DNA from: Sphagnum magellanicum
Lineage: Eukaryota; Streptophyta; Sphagnopsida; Sphagnales; Sphagnaceae
Assembly (NCBI GenBank): GCA_021904315.1
Contig: CM038918.1
Location: 8,757,349-8,821,348 of the forward strand
Length of the DNA stretch: 64,000 nucleotides
Direction: 5' to 3'
Below are positions 54,401-64,000 of the stretch, one piece after another. How positions within the stretch are numbered: position 1 is the first letter of the stretch; each line of letters starts with the position of its first letter. A model generated the notes under the pieces. That model was not told the DNA's origin, searched no databases, and saw only the letters and a program-made list of their open reading frames with translations. The translations under genes and the position numbers were made by a program.

Positions 54401-54900
54401 TGACAGCAATTTGTGAAATCAGCTGCACAGAGACATAACACAAGACCCAACAACAAAAGAAGGCTGAGGAAACCAGCACAGGTCAAAGTGTGTTTGTCAA
54501 TCTAGAAAAGGGAAGGAGTTAGTGTAAAGCTTTTTGTATGCCAGACCACAGAGATAATATGACATAACAGGTCTAGGACCTTCTGTTTGTTCATGTGTAC
54601 AGAAAACATGAATTTCACCTCAAAATTTCTATGCAGTCTGGTCAACCAGAAACCAAGAGAAGCAAAACCCAATGGCAACAAGAACTGGGTGACAAATAAT
54701 AAGACAGCAGGATACTGTACTTGGGAAAAGGACCACCAATAGATTGTGGCAGGCATGGAAAAGTGACTGAAGCTTGGAGCAGTCATATACTATTACCACA
54801 AACTCTGAGAGAAAAAAAGCCAGGTGCCCTCACCTAAAGGTACAAATGATCCAAAGCTTCTTCACTATACACAAGAGCATTTGTGCTATTGACAGTGTCC
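51481..54900. other. Spacer upstream of the zinc-finger gene 3' end, no gene recognised
   Basis: It includes a roughly 105-bp segment present twice in tandem (about 51970-52080 and 52081-52190), both ending AAGACCTTTGTGCTTG. It also includes a dispersed repeat copy at about 52620-52767, listed separately. Open frames at 51724-52011 and 54078-54302 show no known domain. The last few hundred bases may be the 3' untranslated region of the zinc-finger gene. Confidence 0.5.
52620..52767 (+). repeat. Dispersed repeat, copy 1
   Basis: About 148 bases similar to 58279-58418 in the same orientation. Shared blocks include TTTCATCCTGTCTTT, ACCTTGTGCATTAAATG and TGAGATTTAATA. Likely two members of a short non-autonomous repeat family. 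Confidence 0.75.
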
Positions 54901-55083
54901 CCGTGGACAACCAGGAGAAGAAGCTCCCACAGCCCAAATGAAGAAGGTTTATTACATCCCTGCACTCTCAGGTTGCTGCTGTTGAGGTGTTGTTGAGCAA
55001 CTGAATGCCCTGCTTATATAGAGAGCCATTTGCTTTCTTGTATTTTCTGTACCAGATCCACCTGATGAAGGCCCTGACAGTGT

Positions 55084-57551
55084 TCACCCACTATTGCTGA
55101 CAGTGTTATTGAAACCATGGATCACCTGTTGGAAACATGCTGAGGGATGGTATTGCACGTAGTCAATGGTGTCACTGTATCGCACAAGGTCACCAAACAC
55201 TGTTGGGAAAGATGGTCTAGATCCAGGGAAGCCAATTGCAACGGGGCCAGCATAGAAGATCGAGCCTGGAGGAGGAGCTTGCATACCTTCTGGCATCGGT
55301 GGAGGATTCGCACATCCCTGCAAAGAAAAATTAGGATGAGGATATGCCTGACCTGGAACAATCCTACCCATCATGGGCATTGGTGACATTCCTCCATAAG
55401 GAACCAAGCGTCCCATGTGAGGCGGTGGCGTTGCAAAGTGTGAGCCATGCGTCTGCACCAGTTGTGCCATAGAGGGTGGTATCATCATTTGTGATGCATG
55501 TGGTGCTGCAAACAGGTGTGATCCATGTGGTGATGCAAACAGGCGTGATCCAGGTGGTGGTGCAAACAGGTGTGATCCAGGTGGTGGTGCAAACAGGTGT
55601 GATCCATGAGGATGTTGCTGCTGCAGCAGCTGCGAGCCAGGAAGAAGAGAGTGTTGTGTGGTGCTGTATCCTGCCATCTCACCACAGTCGCGGTGGGCAT
55701 TTGCTGCAGCAGCAGCAGCTGCTGCTGCAGCCATGCGGTGGGCCTGCAGCTGTGCTCGTCTATCCTCTTTACGCTCTCGCTTGTGAGCATTTTGATGGCC
55801 ACCTAGTGCCTGAGAGCTTGAAAACTCCTTCTTACAAAAGTGGCAATCGTACTTGCGATTTTCCTTGGAGGTCACTTTTGTAGAACCTGAGCAGACACTT
55901 ATACCTTCTGTTGGCTGGTTTGTGACGCTTGGCATTGACATGGATGAACATTGCAGCTTGCCAGCTTCTCCTCCAATATCCTTGCTTGGTTCCACTCCCA
56001 CAGCTGCCTCCTCCTCCTCACCAGCATCTTCTGGCCTTGTGTCAATGTCTAAAGCCCCTTCACTAGAAGAGGAAGGAAGAGACTGCTGTGACCCCTTTTG
56101 CTGCTGCTGCTGCTCCTTCCCTCTATTGCTCCTGTCAATATCCTCTGTGCGGCCTTCCTCTTCTTTGTCTTTGCTTCTGCCTGACATAGATCGCCAGTTC
56201 ATCTCAAAACCAAAGAGTCTCACAGCTTCTCCTCCTCCTCCTCCTCCTCCTCCCCTTGCCACTCTGCTCTGTTCTGCACCTCCTCCCATCGATAGCCAGG
56301 GCTTCCTGGTCTCTAACTGGACGAAATCTATACCACCACAAGAAGCTTGAGCTCCTCTTGATCCAACTTCTTCTTCGCCACCGCCTGTCTTTCTGACAAA
56401 ATCCTGATGATCCCTTCTGCAACGGCGGGCTGAAGAAGCTCTTGGTGATGAGCATGAGGATGGATCCGGACAATATTGTTCTGACCTATATTCTTCTTCT
56501 TCTTCCTCTCCTACATCATCGCGGAAGAAGCAGCCCCCCAGATCAAGATCTGCAGAAGAATCCTCTGTAATCTCCTTGAAGAAAGAAATTGCACGCCGTA
56601 GCTGCTGCTGCTGCAGTGTACTTTGATCGTCGCCTCTGGACGGAAGAACGCTGGCATTGAGTCCTTGTGTCTCTTTCCCGACTGCATCGTCGTGATCCAG
56701 TTTTCCTCTCTCAGCTCCACATGCTAGGATCGAATCCTTTTGCATTTTTGCATCTACATCTGCATCCTGCAGCAGCTGTCTCACACTTGATAAGGATCTG
56801 TACACTACAGATCTCCATTTCCTCTTCGCAACAAAGCTTCTTGTGCATGGTATGTAGAGCGAAGAAAAATAGATCTCGCTGCTCTCTCAATCATCTTTTT
56901 AGCAAGAACAGTCTTTACCTGTTGCCGAAGAGGAAGCTGCGGGAATGCATCGTCGTCGTCCTCCTCCTTATCGCCGCTGATAGAGATTTGGGAGGAGCCT
57001 CCTCGACGACGCGAACATGCGAGAAGCGATGGCTCCAGAAACGCCGCAGAACATTGTCCTAAGTTCTTCAACTCCTTTCGCCTCCTATCTACCTGCTTCC
57101 CCGTGGTCATGGTGATCCTCGAGTGCAGCTGCACGCAACTCTTGTGCGAAAGAAGCGGCTCTTCTTGTTCTTGTTCTTCTTCATCTCCTTCTTGTTGTTG
57201 TTCTTCATCATCTGCAGATTGCTGTTGCTGCAAGCCTACCGCTAGTAATACAGAGTGAGTTGCGAGGAGGAGCTTTGATCTTTCTTCAAACTCGTGACCG
57301 CCGCGTCCATGCGCTTCTTCTTTTTCTGCTGCTTCTTCTTCTTCCCTATGCCTTTTACTACTGGAACTCATCGAGGCAGCAATCTCATACTCCTCTTGCT
57401 CCTGCTGGCCGTCGTCACAGCTATTCTCACTCTCACTGCGACAAAAACCCTCGTCGTCGTCGCCTTCTTCTTCTTCATAACCTTGTTTCCGCGAGCCTGA
57501 AGATCTCCTCCTCCTGAGCAATGAGAAGAATTCCACATCTAAGTTTGTCAT
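55084..57551 (-). CDS. QALGGH-type C2H2 zinc-finger transcription factor, 2 exons
   Basis: A plant-type C2H2 regulator in the nucleus. Exon 1 (57551-56919) starts MTNLDVEFFSLLRRRRSS and is acidic, with Glu/Gln runs. A 152-base intron (56918-56767, CAACAG/GTAAAG donor, CTGCTGCAG acceptor, phase 0) joins it to exon 2 (56766-55084), giving about 771 residues. The single finger reads YDCHFCKKEFSSSQALGGHQ then NAHKRER: C-x2-C-x12-H-x3-H with the plant signature QALGGH. A basic stretch follows, then poly-Ala and a proline-rich C-terminus with tandem GSHLFAPPP-like repeats. A short LDLGG segment (about 56540) could be a weak EAR-type motif. The intron is inferred: without it, exon 2 has no ATG before MQKDSILACG. 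The protein is unusually long for a single-finger family member. Low-complexity tracts could be polymorphic. The exact subfamily was not determined. Confidence 0.87.
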
Positions 57552-57599
57552 AAAAGAACACTGTCACACATTAAAAAATCCTCTTCATTCATTCTTGCT

Positions 57600-57760
57600 C
57601 GCTACTCTCTCGCCACTCTCAATCTCGTCGCGACGAAATCACAGTCAGACAGATAGATCCTCTCGCTCTCTCTCTCTCTCTCGCAAACGCTCCTCGCGCT
57701 CTCTCCTTCGTTCTCTCGCGACAGCTCGGGCGTCAGAGAGGAGACATGCAAAGACGACCT
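57600..57760. promoter_or_regulatory. CT/GA-rich leader or promoter of the zinc-finger gene
   Basis: A CTCTCTCTCTC run (about 57665-57690) and CTCTCG-like blocks lie 60-200 bases upstream of the start codon. Similar pyrimidine/purine tracts are common in plant core promoters and 5' leaders. The function is inferred from position only. Confidence 0.4.
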
Positions 57761-58278
57761 TAGCGAAGGGACTGCAGATCCCGGCGTCAGAGACATGCAA
57801 TATGCAAAGACCTTAGCGAAGGGCCGGTAACAGCTGGGAGTAACCGTCTCTTTGTGACAACTGTCCCTTACTGCAAGCCTCACAGCATGAAAGTGGGGCC
57901 GACTTATGTGGGCCGGACAATTTGTCAGCTGCTGTGTCAGTCCTTAGTTAAGGGTAATCTACGCATGTCAACTTGCATGGATGCGGTCCTATGGAGAGTG
58001 CTCTCGGGGGTGGTGGGGGGACAGGACAGTGTGGTTGCAAATCAATTTCAGCCATAGATTTTAAAATTAATTCCTGGACCAGATTCTATTTCCCTAAATC
58101 AATTGACTCACCAAAGGAATCAGTCCAATACTCTATTACCTCTATACCAGAGTTGGTCTGGTGGTATAGGCGATTAGGGGGCGAGAACAACGGCCAGTTT
58201 CCCCATTATAGGGTATCAAACACCTCCTAACTGGGAATGAAAATTTTACAAAACAAAATAACTGGGACCCAAACCTCA

Positions 58279-58418
58279 TTTCATCCTGTCTTTCCTTTTT
58301 CCTGAGCGCCTCCATCCACAAGCTGCTATATAACCTGCAGAACTACTATAGTTTATTCTCAAACCTTGTGCATTAAATGCTGTGAGTTTCAACATTTCAT
58401 TATGAGATTTAATAAAAA
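58279..58418 (+). repeat. Dispersed repeat, copy 2
   Basis: Partner of 52620-52767, same orientation, differing by substitutions and small indels. The two copies flank the zinc-finger gene at 5.7 kb spacing. Confidence 0.75.
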
Positions 58419-58419
58419 T

Positions 58420-59500
58420 GCTCAGAGGGGATGCTCAGAGGGAAGTATCGGCTCTGGGGAGAAGTATCAGCCATGCACCTACGCAAGCTGGGTCCGGGCC
58501 TGAGGAAATACCAGCCCCTTGTACCAATTTTATGGCCGTAACCGAGCCTAAAATGGATCTCGAACCCAATATCAAGACCAAATTGGTATGAAAGTTTTTT
58601 AAAAGTAGGTACCCAATGGGGTACCAGTACCAGCCTGGTATGAAAAGAAAATTTGGAAAATTCAATACCAGTACCATGTTGGTATGCTGAGAAGTCTAAA
58701 CCGGACCAAAACACCGGTTTACAGGACCAGTTACTGACTGATTGATTAAGGGACCGGTCAGTACTTACCGATTGACCCCAGGGACTAGTTTCAGCCACTA
58801 GTTTTGGGTGGGGTGGGGAGTACAGGGCCATACCAGAGTGAAACCAGGACCCACCAGAATACACCAGCCTACTCACTAGAGTCAGTGAACCAGTACCTAC
58901 CAGAGTAACCCAAGACCCACCAGTTTGAACCACTTCGTAGTTACTACCCACCAGGGCAATATGCAAGAAAAAAGCTTTGGATAGATGAATGGATGGATGG
59001 ATGGATGGATTAGTGTGTGGACAGAAAATAAAAAGCTTTTTCATTGTATTTTTCAGTAAAATAATAGCTAAGCTAACCATGGTGATTGGCTACAATAGTA
59101 GTAACCATCCCACATGTATCTATTTTCTACCTAACTATGGTGATTAGCTTTGTACTAACTACTAACCATCTACATGTATCTCTCTACCTACCTTGTTAGG
59201 CACCAAGTGCCTTATCCCTAGGTCGGTAGTAATCACTTTACATTCCCTACCTAGTTTACCCTATGATACCTTCCTCATTCATTACCTATAGGTAACCCTT
59301 GTGGAACCTTGGTAACTAACTCGGTTGTGGATGGATGAACCACAAACTGGATGAACCATGACTGAGTCACAAACATTGTTCCAATTGCATCGTGCATGTT
59401 GGGTAGGTAGTAGGTAGGTAGGTAGGTACTGGGTCCACATGAGTGGACGGCACCAGATAAGGGGAGGGGCCGCGGCGAGGGGAAAGAGGGAGGACCAATA
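58420..59500. other. Spacer with ACCAGT-rich degenerate repeats, no gene recognised
   Basis: At 58470-58960 the sequence is dominated by short ACCAGT/GGTACCAG-like motifs in irregular order, giving a spurious 223-residue open frame on the minus strand. A GGAT tetramer run is at 58988-59010. The block at 59150-59295 resembles 62985-63130 (shared CCATCTACATGTAT, GTAGTAATCACT and CCTATGATAC motifs). Confidence 0.5.
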
Positions 59501-59850
59501 AAAGAGGGGGTTCATTTTGGGCCACAAGTTTGGAAACGGCAATCTTGGGCCACTAGTTAGTTACATGCATTTGTAGCCACTAGTTTTGGTACCCGAGACT
59601 TGGATTTCACTTTGACACTTTCTTTCACACTTTGTTTGACACAAGGTGAACTGAAATAATTTTTTAAATAATTATTTATAATTTATAATTTATAATTTAT
59701 TTATTTATTTATTTATAAATTATAAATTATAAATTATAAATTTATTTATTTATTTATTTATAAATTATAAATTATAAATTATAAATTTATTTATTTATTT
59801 ATTTATAAATTATAAATTATTTATTTTAGGTCAATGGGTTGTTGGACATT
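59500..59850. repeat. Repeat family copy A containing an AT palindrome array
   Basis: Starts with GGGGGTTCATTTTGGGCCA, continues with GGGCCACTAG, TTTCACTTTGACACTTTCTTT and an AT-rich core, and ends TTATTTTAGGTCAATGG. The same order of landmarks occurs at 61070-61290. The core (59671-59822) alternates TTTATTTATTTATTTA and TAAATTATAAATTATA blocks with a 45-base period, and is strongly self-complementary. Confidence 0.75.
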
Positions 59851-61069
59851 GGTTGGTTTCAAACCCTAAAACTTAGTAGCATCATCAAATGGGTTTTGTC
59901 GCATGTGGCAGTGATTTAAGTACTTCACAGGACTTTTGGAAACAGGAGGAGGAGTTTGATTAGAGTGTAGAGGCTTGCAGTGAGTTGGTATTGGCTTCTA
60001 TGTGGTGGGTTTGTTTGTGTGCTTACACATGGCAGCTCCTTTTTGATGATTCCTCACCTTCCAAACACCCAAGTGTGCAAAAGGGGAAGCCCAAAACTCT
60101 ATGGGATGTGCTTTATTCTTGAACAAGCTAATGAAAAAAAACACAATAAAAAAACATGGGAAGGAAGTGCCCCTTTATGGAGAGAATTTGACATCTAGTT
60201 TGTGCTATAACTTGACGTCCTTTTAAATTGGCCCCTTTTTTTCCTAATATGTACTTTTTTGAATCGGTGGTGTGTTTATATTTTTAAAATAAATATTTGC
60301 AAGGGTTTTGAATTTATGATCTCTTCAAAAACTGCCTACTTATCATCTATCCATGAAGCAAGGTAGTTTGTTTTGTTTGGTTTTGTACCGATGAGATCCA
60401 CCAAACCGGGGATGCTTCAGATCACGTTCTCGATCTCTTTGGAAAGCTCTCAAGGAGGAGGGGGGGGGGGTGCATCAGCTTGGTTTCATGGTGTTTGGAC
60501 TTGCCATGTAAGAAGTTCTTGAATATTGAATGATTTCTTCACTGAATTAAATTAAAGCATAGCTGAAAATTTTCAGAGGAATTGGAATGTGCCTTTGGTG
60601 TTGTTGGAAAGATCTTGATGAGCAGGATTTAATGGAATTTATGTGGGTAAGATTTGGATTCAGATATTGATTTTTTTAACGTGATTTTTGGCACTGAAAA
60701 TTCAAAATAAATTCCAAAAAAACCAGGTAACACTTGGGCCAAAGGCACGGGCCACACTAGTTAAATTGAAATGAGAAAAGAAGTGGTCCATGTATATGAA
60801 CTTCAAAAGATTAAGTGAGAAAATTGAAACAAAATCTGGGAAACTATAAACACTCCTATGTCACTTGACACACCTAGTCTTGAGTTAGATGATGCATTTT
60901 AGCCATATAAAATTTTTTAAATAAAATTTTAAAAGGAAAATAAAATAAAATAAAATAAAATAAAATAAAACCCTACGTGCTGGGTTCAACAGTTTAATGG
61001 CTTGTAGTACGTACCCACGTACTGGGTCACATAATTTGAAGGGACTAGATGGCAGGGGGAGGGAGACGG
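59851..61069. other. Spacer, no gene recognised
   Basis: Contains a poly-G run (about 60461-60470) and an (AAAAT)n run (about 60940-60969). The frame at 59980-60198 has no known domain. Confidence 0.45.
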
Positions 61070-61290
61070 GGTTCATTTTGGGCCACCAGTTTCGAAGGGC
61101 CATTTTGGGCCACCAGTTCGGAAGGGCAATTTTGGGCCACTAGTTTGGAAGGGCAATTTTGGGCCACTTCTTTTGGTTCCACAATATTGAATTTCATTTG
61201 GGACTTTCTTTGACACTTTAAATATTAAATAAATAAATAAATAAATATTCTATTTTAGATCAATGGATTGGTGAAGATGGAAAATATTAA
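61070..61290. repeat. Repeat family copy B with a 27-bp tandem array
   Basis: Four units of ATTTTGGGCCACCAGTTT plus nine bases, at 27-base spacing (about 61074-61170). Then comes a GGACTTTCTTTGACACTTT block, an AAT/AAAT run, and TTTTAGATCAATGG. Related to 59500-59850. Confidence 0.75.
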
Positions 61291-63700
61291 AGGCCAAAGA
61301 AATTAATTGCATTAGGTACAAAAGTATTGACACACATGTTTTGTTCCCACTCGTTCCCCTTAGGTTCCCCTTTGTGGTTCTAACATGCCCTTCTAAAGAA
61401 CTTGTACCCTATCATGTTATGTTGAATTCATAACCTGCCATACCATGCCCATCCTCATGGAATGCATGCAAAACAACATGCCATGCCATGCCCCATGCAT
61501 GTCAACATAGGATCTTCCTCCCACTAGGGTTTACGTTTTGGAACACCTTAATTTTGTGCCTATGTTCTTGTTGTGTTTTCATTTTTGTTTTTCAAGTTTT
61601 GATCTCATTGCACCTTTGATTGTTCAACTCTTTGAGTAAAGATTCAATGTTGTTGGCAAATTCAATTGTGTAACAACGTTTCATATTTCAACTATTATAG
61701 ATTTGGTGTGTGCTTATTTTGAAACACAATTTTGACATGAAAGTTTCAATTTTGTCCAAGTAGTTCATCCAAGATTGGTTGTCATGGAGTTCTTCAAGCT
61801 TTCTACCATTGATGCATTTTCACAAATGTTAGCAAATATATAGTACTATGAACTCACATTTTGGAGATTTTATTTAATATGATTGTAAAGAAAAAAAAAA
61901 TAGAAATGCAAGATGGGTTTGAAGGATTGTTGAAATATTATGTGAAATTAACATCTACTTGATTTATAAAGCAATGGGTCACTTTCAAATTCTATAATGA
62001 ACTTCTATCCAAAATATTTTCATCATGTGTGACCCTATTAAATGGGGACAAGGATTGCCTTAACTTTCGATGAGTGTATTGTGGAGGGGAAAGGTCAAGT
62101 AAGATATGATTTTCTCACCACAAGTTTAAAGGGTTTTTACATGTTCCCATCAACCTAAAAAAATAAAATCCCATCTATATTCCAGTGTTTCCCAATTTTA
62201 TTAATGTTTAATTATCGAAAGAACTAAAGTGATAAATTGAGAATAATGATGCCTCCTCTATTCAATTGAAGTTGAGGACCCAAGGTGATGTAAATGGATA
62301 AAAAACTTTTAAATTTTTTCCCATCAATGGTGGGCATATCTATGTTTAGGTGTGAAGGTTGAAAACTTTAAAACATTGTTTAAAAAACCCTCATTACAAT
62401 ACAAAACATTAAAAAAAAATTGAATGCCAAAGTCAAAAGTCAACATGAAAGTACATCAAAATGTTATGTCCATGGTGGATGTGCCATAAGAAGAGTTAAA
62501 TGTTGATGAACCCAATGTTACAAAACAAAATGATTAACAAGATCAAGCTACCTTTTTCAACTAATCAAGTTACAACTACAATTGTTGGTTGTATATGTGA
62601 AATCATCATGGAAATATTTACTTCATTTGATACCCATTTGCATGGAACTACCATGCACAAAAACATGATAACAAAAATGGCACTAATATTGAAGGCCTTA
62701 AAATCTTCCAAGACATGTTGAGAGGCAACATATCTTGGTGTACCAAGTTTGTTTCATCCCAATATGGGAAAGGATAATCAAAAGTGAACTTAAGATGCAT
62801 TCACACATCCATCCATTCCATTACACCCAGATGTTATTCTATGAGACTTGCACACTTCGAAAGACATTCAACATGCCCAAAATCACTACTTGAACTTGCA
62901 AAGGGTGAAGTTAATCAAAACATAATGATCACATGGGAATCACATGTACTTCTACCAATCAAAATACCACATGCTAGTGCTTAATTTTGTATTAATTATT
63001 AACCACCTACATGTATTTATACCTACTTAATTAAGAACCAAATATTTTACCTTTAAGTAGGTAATAATCACTATTTAATTATCTTATGATACTTACCCAT
63101 TCACTACCTATTCACCTATGGTACCTACCCACTTACATAAATAATAATCACCATTGTTGGGTGGTTTTCAAAAATCAGGTGAGAACCATGTTGCTTTTCA
63201 AGCCGGTTTTAACCTTGACTTTTGCAAGTTATCATTAAATCCCATACATCGGTTTAAAATTGGGTACATTAATTTTTGTTAAACTAAAAATTGCGCATAA
63301 AAAAAGTTAAGTGTCAGGGACATGAAAAATCACAAGAACAAAGGTTAGAAAAAAGGTCTAAATCTAACTTTCAAACAATGAACAACACAAGATTTTGTGA
63401 TTCAAAAAAAGAACACAAGAATTAATAATAAAAACACAAAATGTGCAAAACAAACGTGAAAATGAATATTTATTATGCTAACATATGTAAACATGAACAT
63501 GAAAAAAACCTAACATGGTGTAAAATTATGCTTAAAATTAATGTTGAACAAAATGAAAGAAATGAAGGGTCATATTTATATTCATACCCGTTAGGGGACC
63601 TAGGTCAAGGAGGCTTCCAAAGAGGTTTCTATGTGTGCATCATGTAAAAAAACATATTGAAAACCTTTTTAATTAAAACTTAACTAAAAATTTAACTAGG
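61291..63700. other. AT-rich spacer, no gene recognised
   Basis: No gene, RNA or transposon domain is recognised. The block at 62985-63130 is related to 59150-59295. Open frames (for example 62500-62721) are A/T-rich with no known motif. Confidence 0.45.
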
Positions 63701-63779
63701 ATGTAGTTCAAATTTGATTATGAATTAACTATGACATATGCAAACATTAGACACCATCTTCCAATAGATGGAATTCATC

Positions 63780-64000
63780 CATAATTTCCATCCATAACTT
63801 TTAGTTAAGTTCTAATTAACTTTTAGTTAAATCCCAGTTAAATTTAAGTTAAGTCAGAATTAATTTTTAGTTAAATCCTAGTTAATTTCTAATTAAATCT
63901 TAATTAACTTGTTATTAATTCTTAATTAAGTCTTAGTTAATTTTAATTAACTTCTAGTTAAGTCCAAATTAATTTTTAGTTAAATTTCAGTTAACTCATA
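63780..64000. repeat. LTR-like fossil fragment at the window edge
   Basis: The sequence is made of TTTTAGTTAAGT/TTAATTAAC-type short repeats like those inside the chromovirus LTRs at 30000-30260 and 34930-35220. It is probably part of another member of that family continuing beyond the window. Fragment only; age and completeness cannot be judged. Confidence 0.5.

Noticed and set aside
55084-56805. Exon 2 of the zinc-finger gene as a separate gene starting at 56805
   Set aside because: That start codon is GTG. A good in-phase intron joins the frame to the upstream ORF starting with ATG at 57551.
58140-58260. tRNA-derived SINE (also considered at 46571-46660 and 48785-48850)
   Set aside because: There are hints of A-box and B-box motifs, but no cloverleaf, no shared body between the three and no target duplications.
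58409-59080. 223-residue minus-strand open frame
   Set aside because: It reflects degenerate ACCAGT-type repeats; no domain or splice context.

Overview
This is nuclear DNA from a land plant. It has spliced genes with GT/AG introns, a plant NDR-type AGC kinase, a QALGGH zinc finger, an Argonaute copy, CACTA and chromovirus transposons, telo-box motifs and AT-rich repeat-filled spacers. A block of mitochondrial DNA inside it carries native-type mitochondrial tRNA-His and two tRNA-Leu genes. From general knowledge, seed-plant mitochondria mostly lack these native forms, so a seed-free plant (bryophyte, lycophyte or fern grade) is my inference. I cannot name the species.

Layout. 1-4.4 kb: an old, broken LTR-retroelement fossil on the minus strand. 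4.4-8 kb: AT-rich, no gene. 8.3-9.06 kb (+): a three-exon gene for organellar ribosomal protein bS16, with an apparent small frame break. 9-12.3 kb: spacer with a near-perfect 22-bp-arm hairpin. 12.3-18.0 kb (-): an 11-exon NDR kinase whose splice sites can be followed from end to end, with a ~105-bp minisatellite just upstream. 18.7-23.2 kb: AT-rich spacer. 23.2-28.4 kb (-): a seven-exon gene for PWP2, the WD40 protein of the U3 small-subunit processome. 29.9-35.4 kb: a broken Ty3/gypsy chromovirus. 35.4-45.3 kb: a CACTA-type DNA transposon inserted in the 3' LTR region of that fossil. 45.3-54.9 kb: a 25-bp minisatellite and AT-rich spacer. 55.1-57.55 kb (-): a two-exon C2H2 zinc-finger gene. 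57.6-64 kb: repeats, including a long AT palindrome and an LTR-like piece at the right edge.

The most interesting object is the 9.9-kb CACTA element. It has 13-bp perfect terminal inverted repeats, a 3-bp TGT target duplication and subterminal TGCAACT motifs at both ends. I see no transposase in it. Its cargo is host DNA: a decayed multi-exon coiled-coil gene with its upstream telo-box, a second coiled-coil exon, a 96-bp tandem repeat, and a long unprocessed ARGONAUTE pseudogene (N-L1 to early PIWI). A mitochondrial segment (trnL-UAA, trnL-CAA, trnH-GUG and an rpl10 fragment) interrupts the ARGONAUTE copy. It is a transposon carrying a piece of the silencing machinery together with organelle DNA.

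The intact genes look like housekeeping or regulatory genes: translation (bS16), ribosome biogenesis (PWP2), cell-growth signalling (NDR) and transcription (C2H2). bS16, PWP2 and the captured coiled-coil gene each have a telo-box upstream, which in plants is typical of translation-related promoters. All exon borders were read by eye and no alignment was run.
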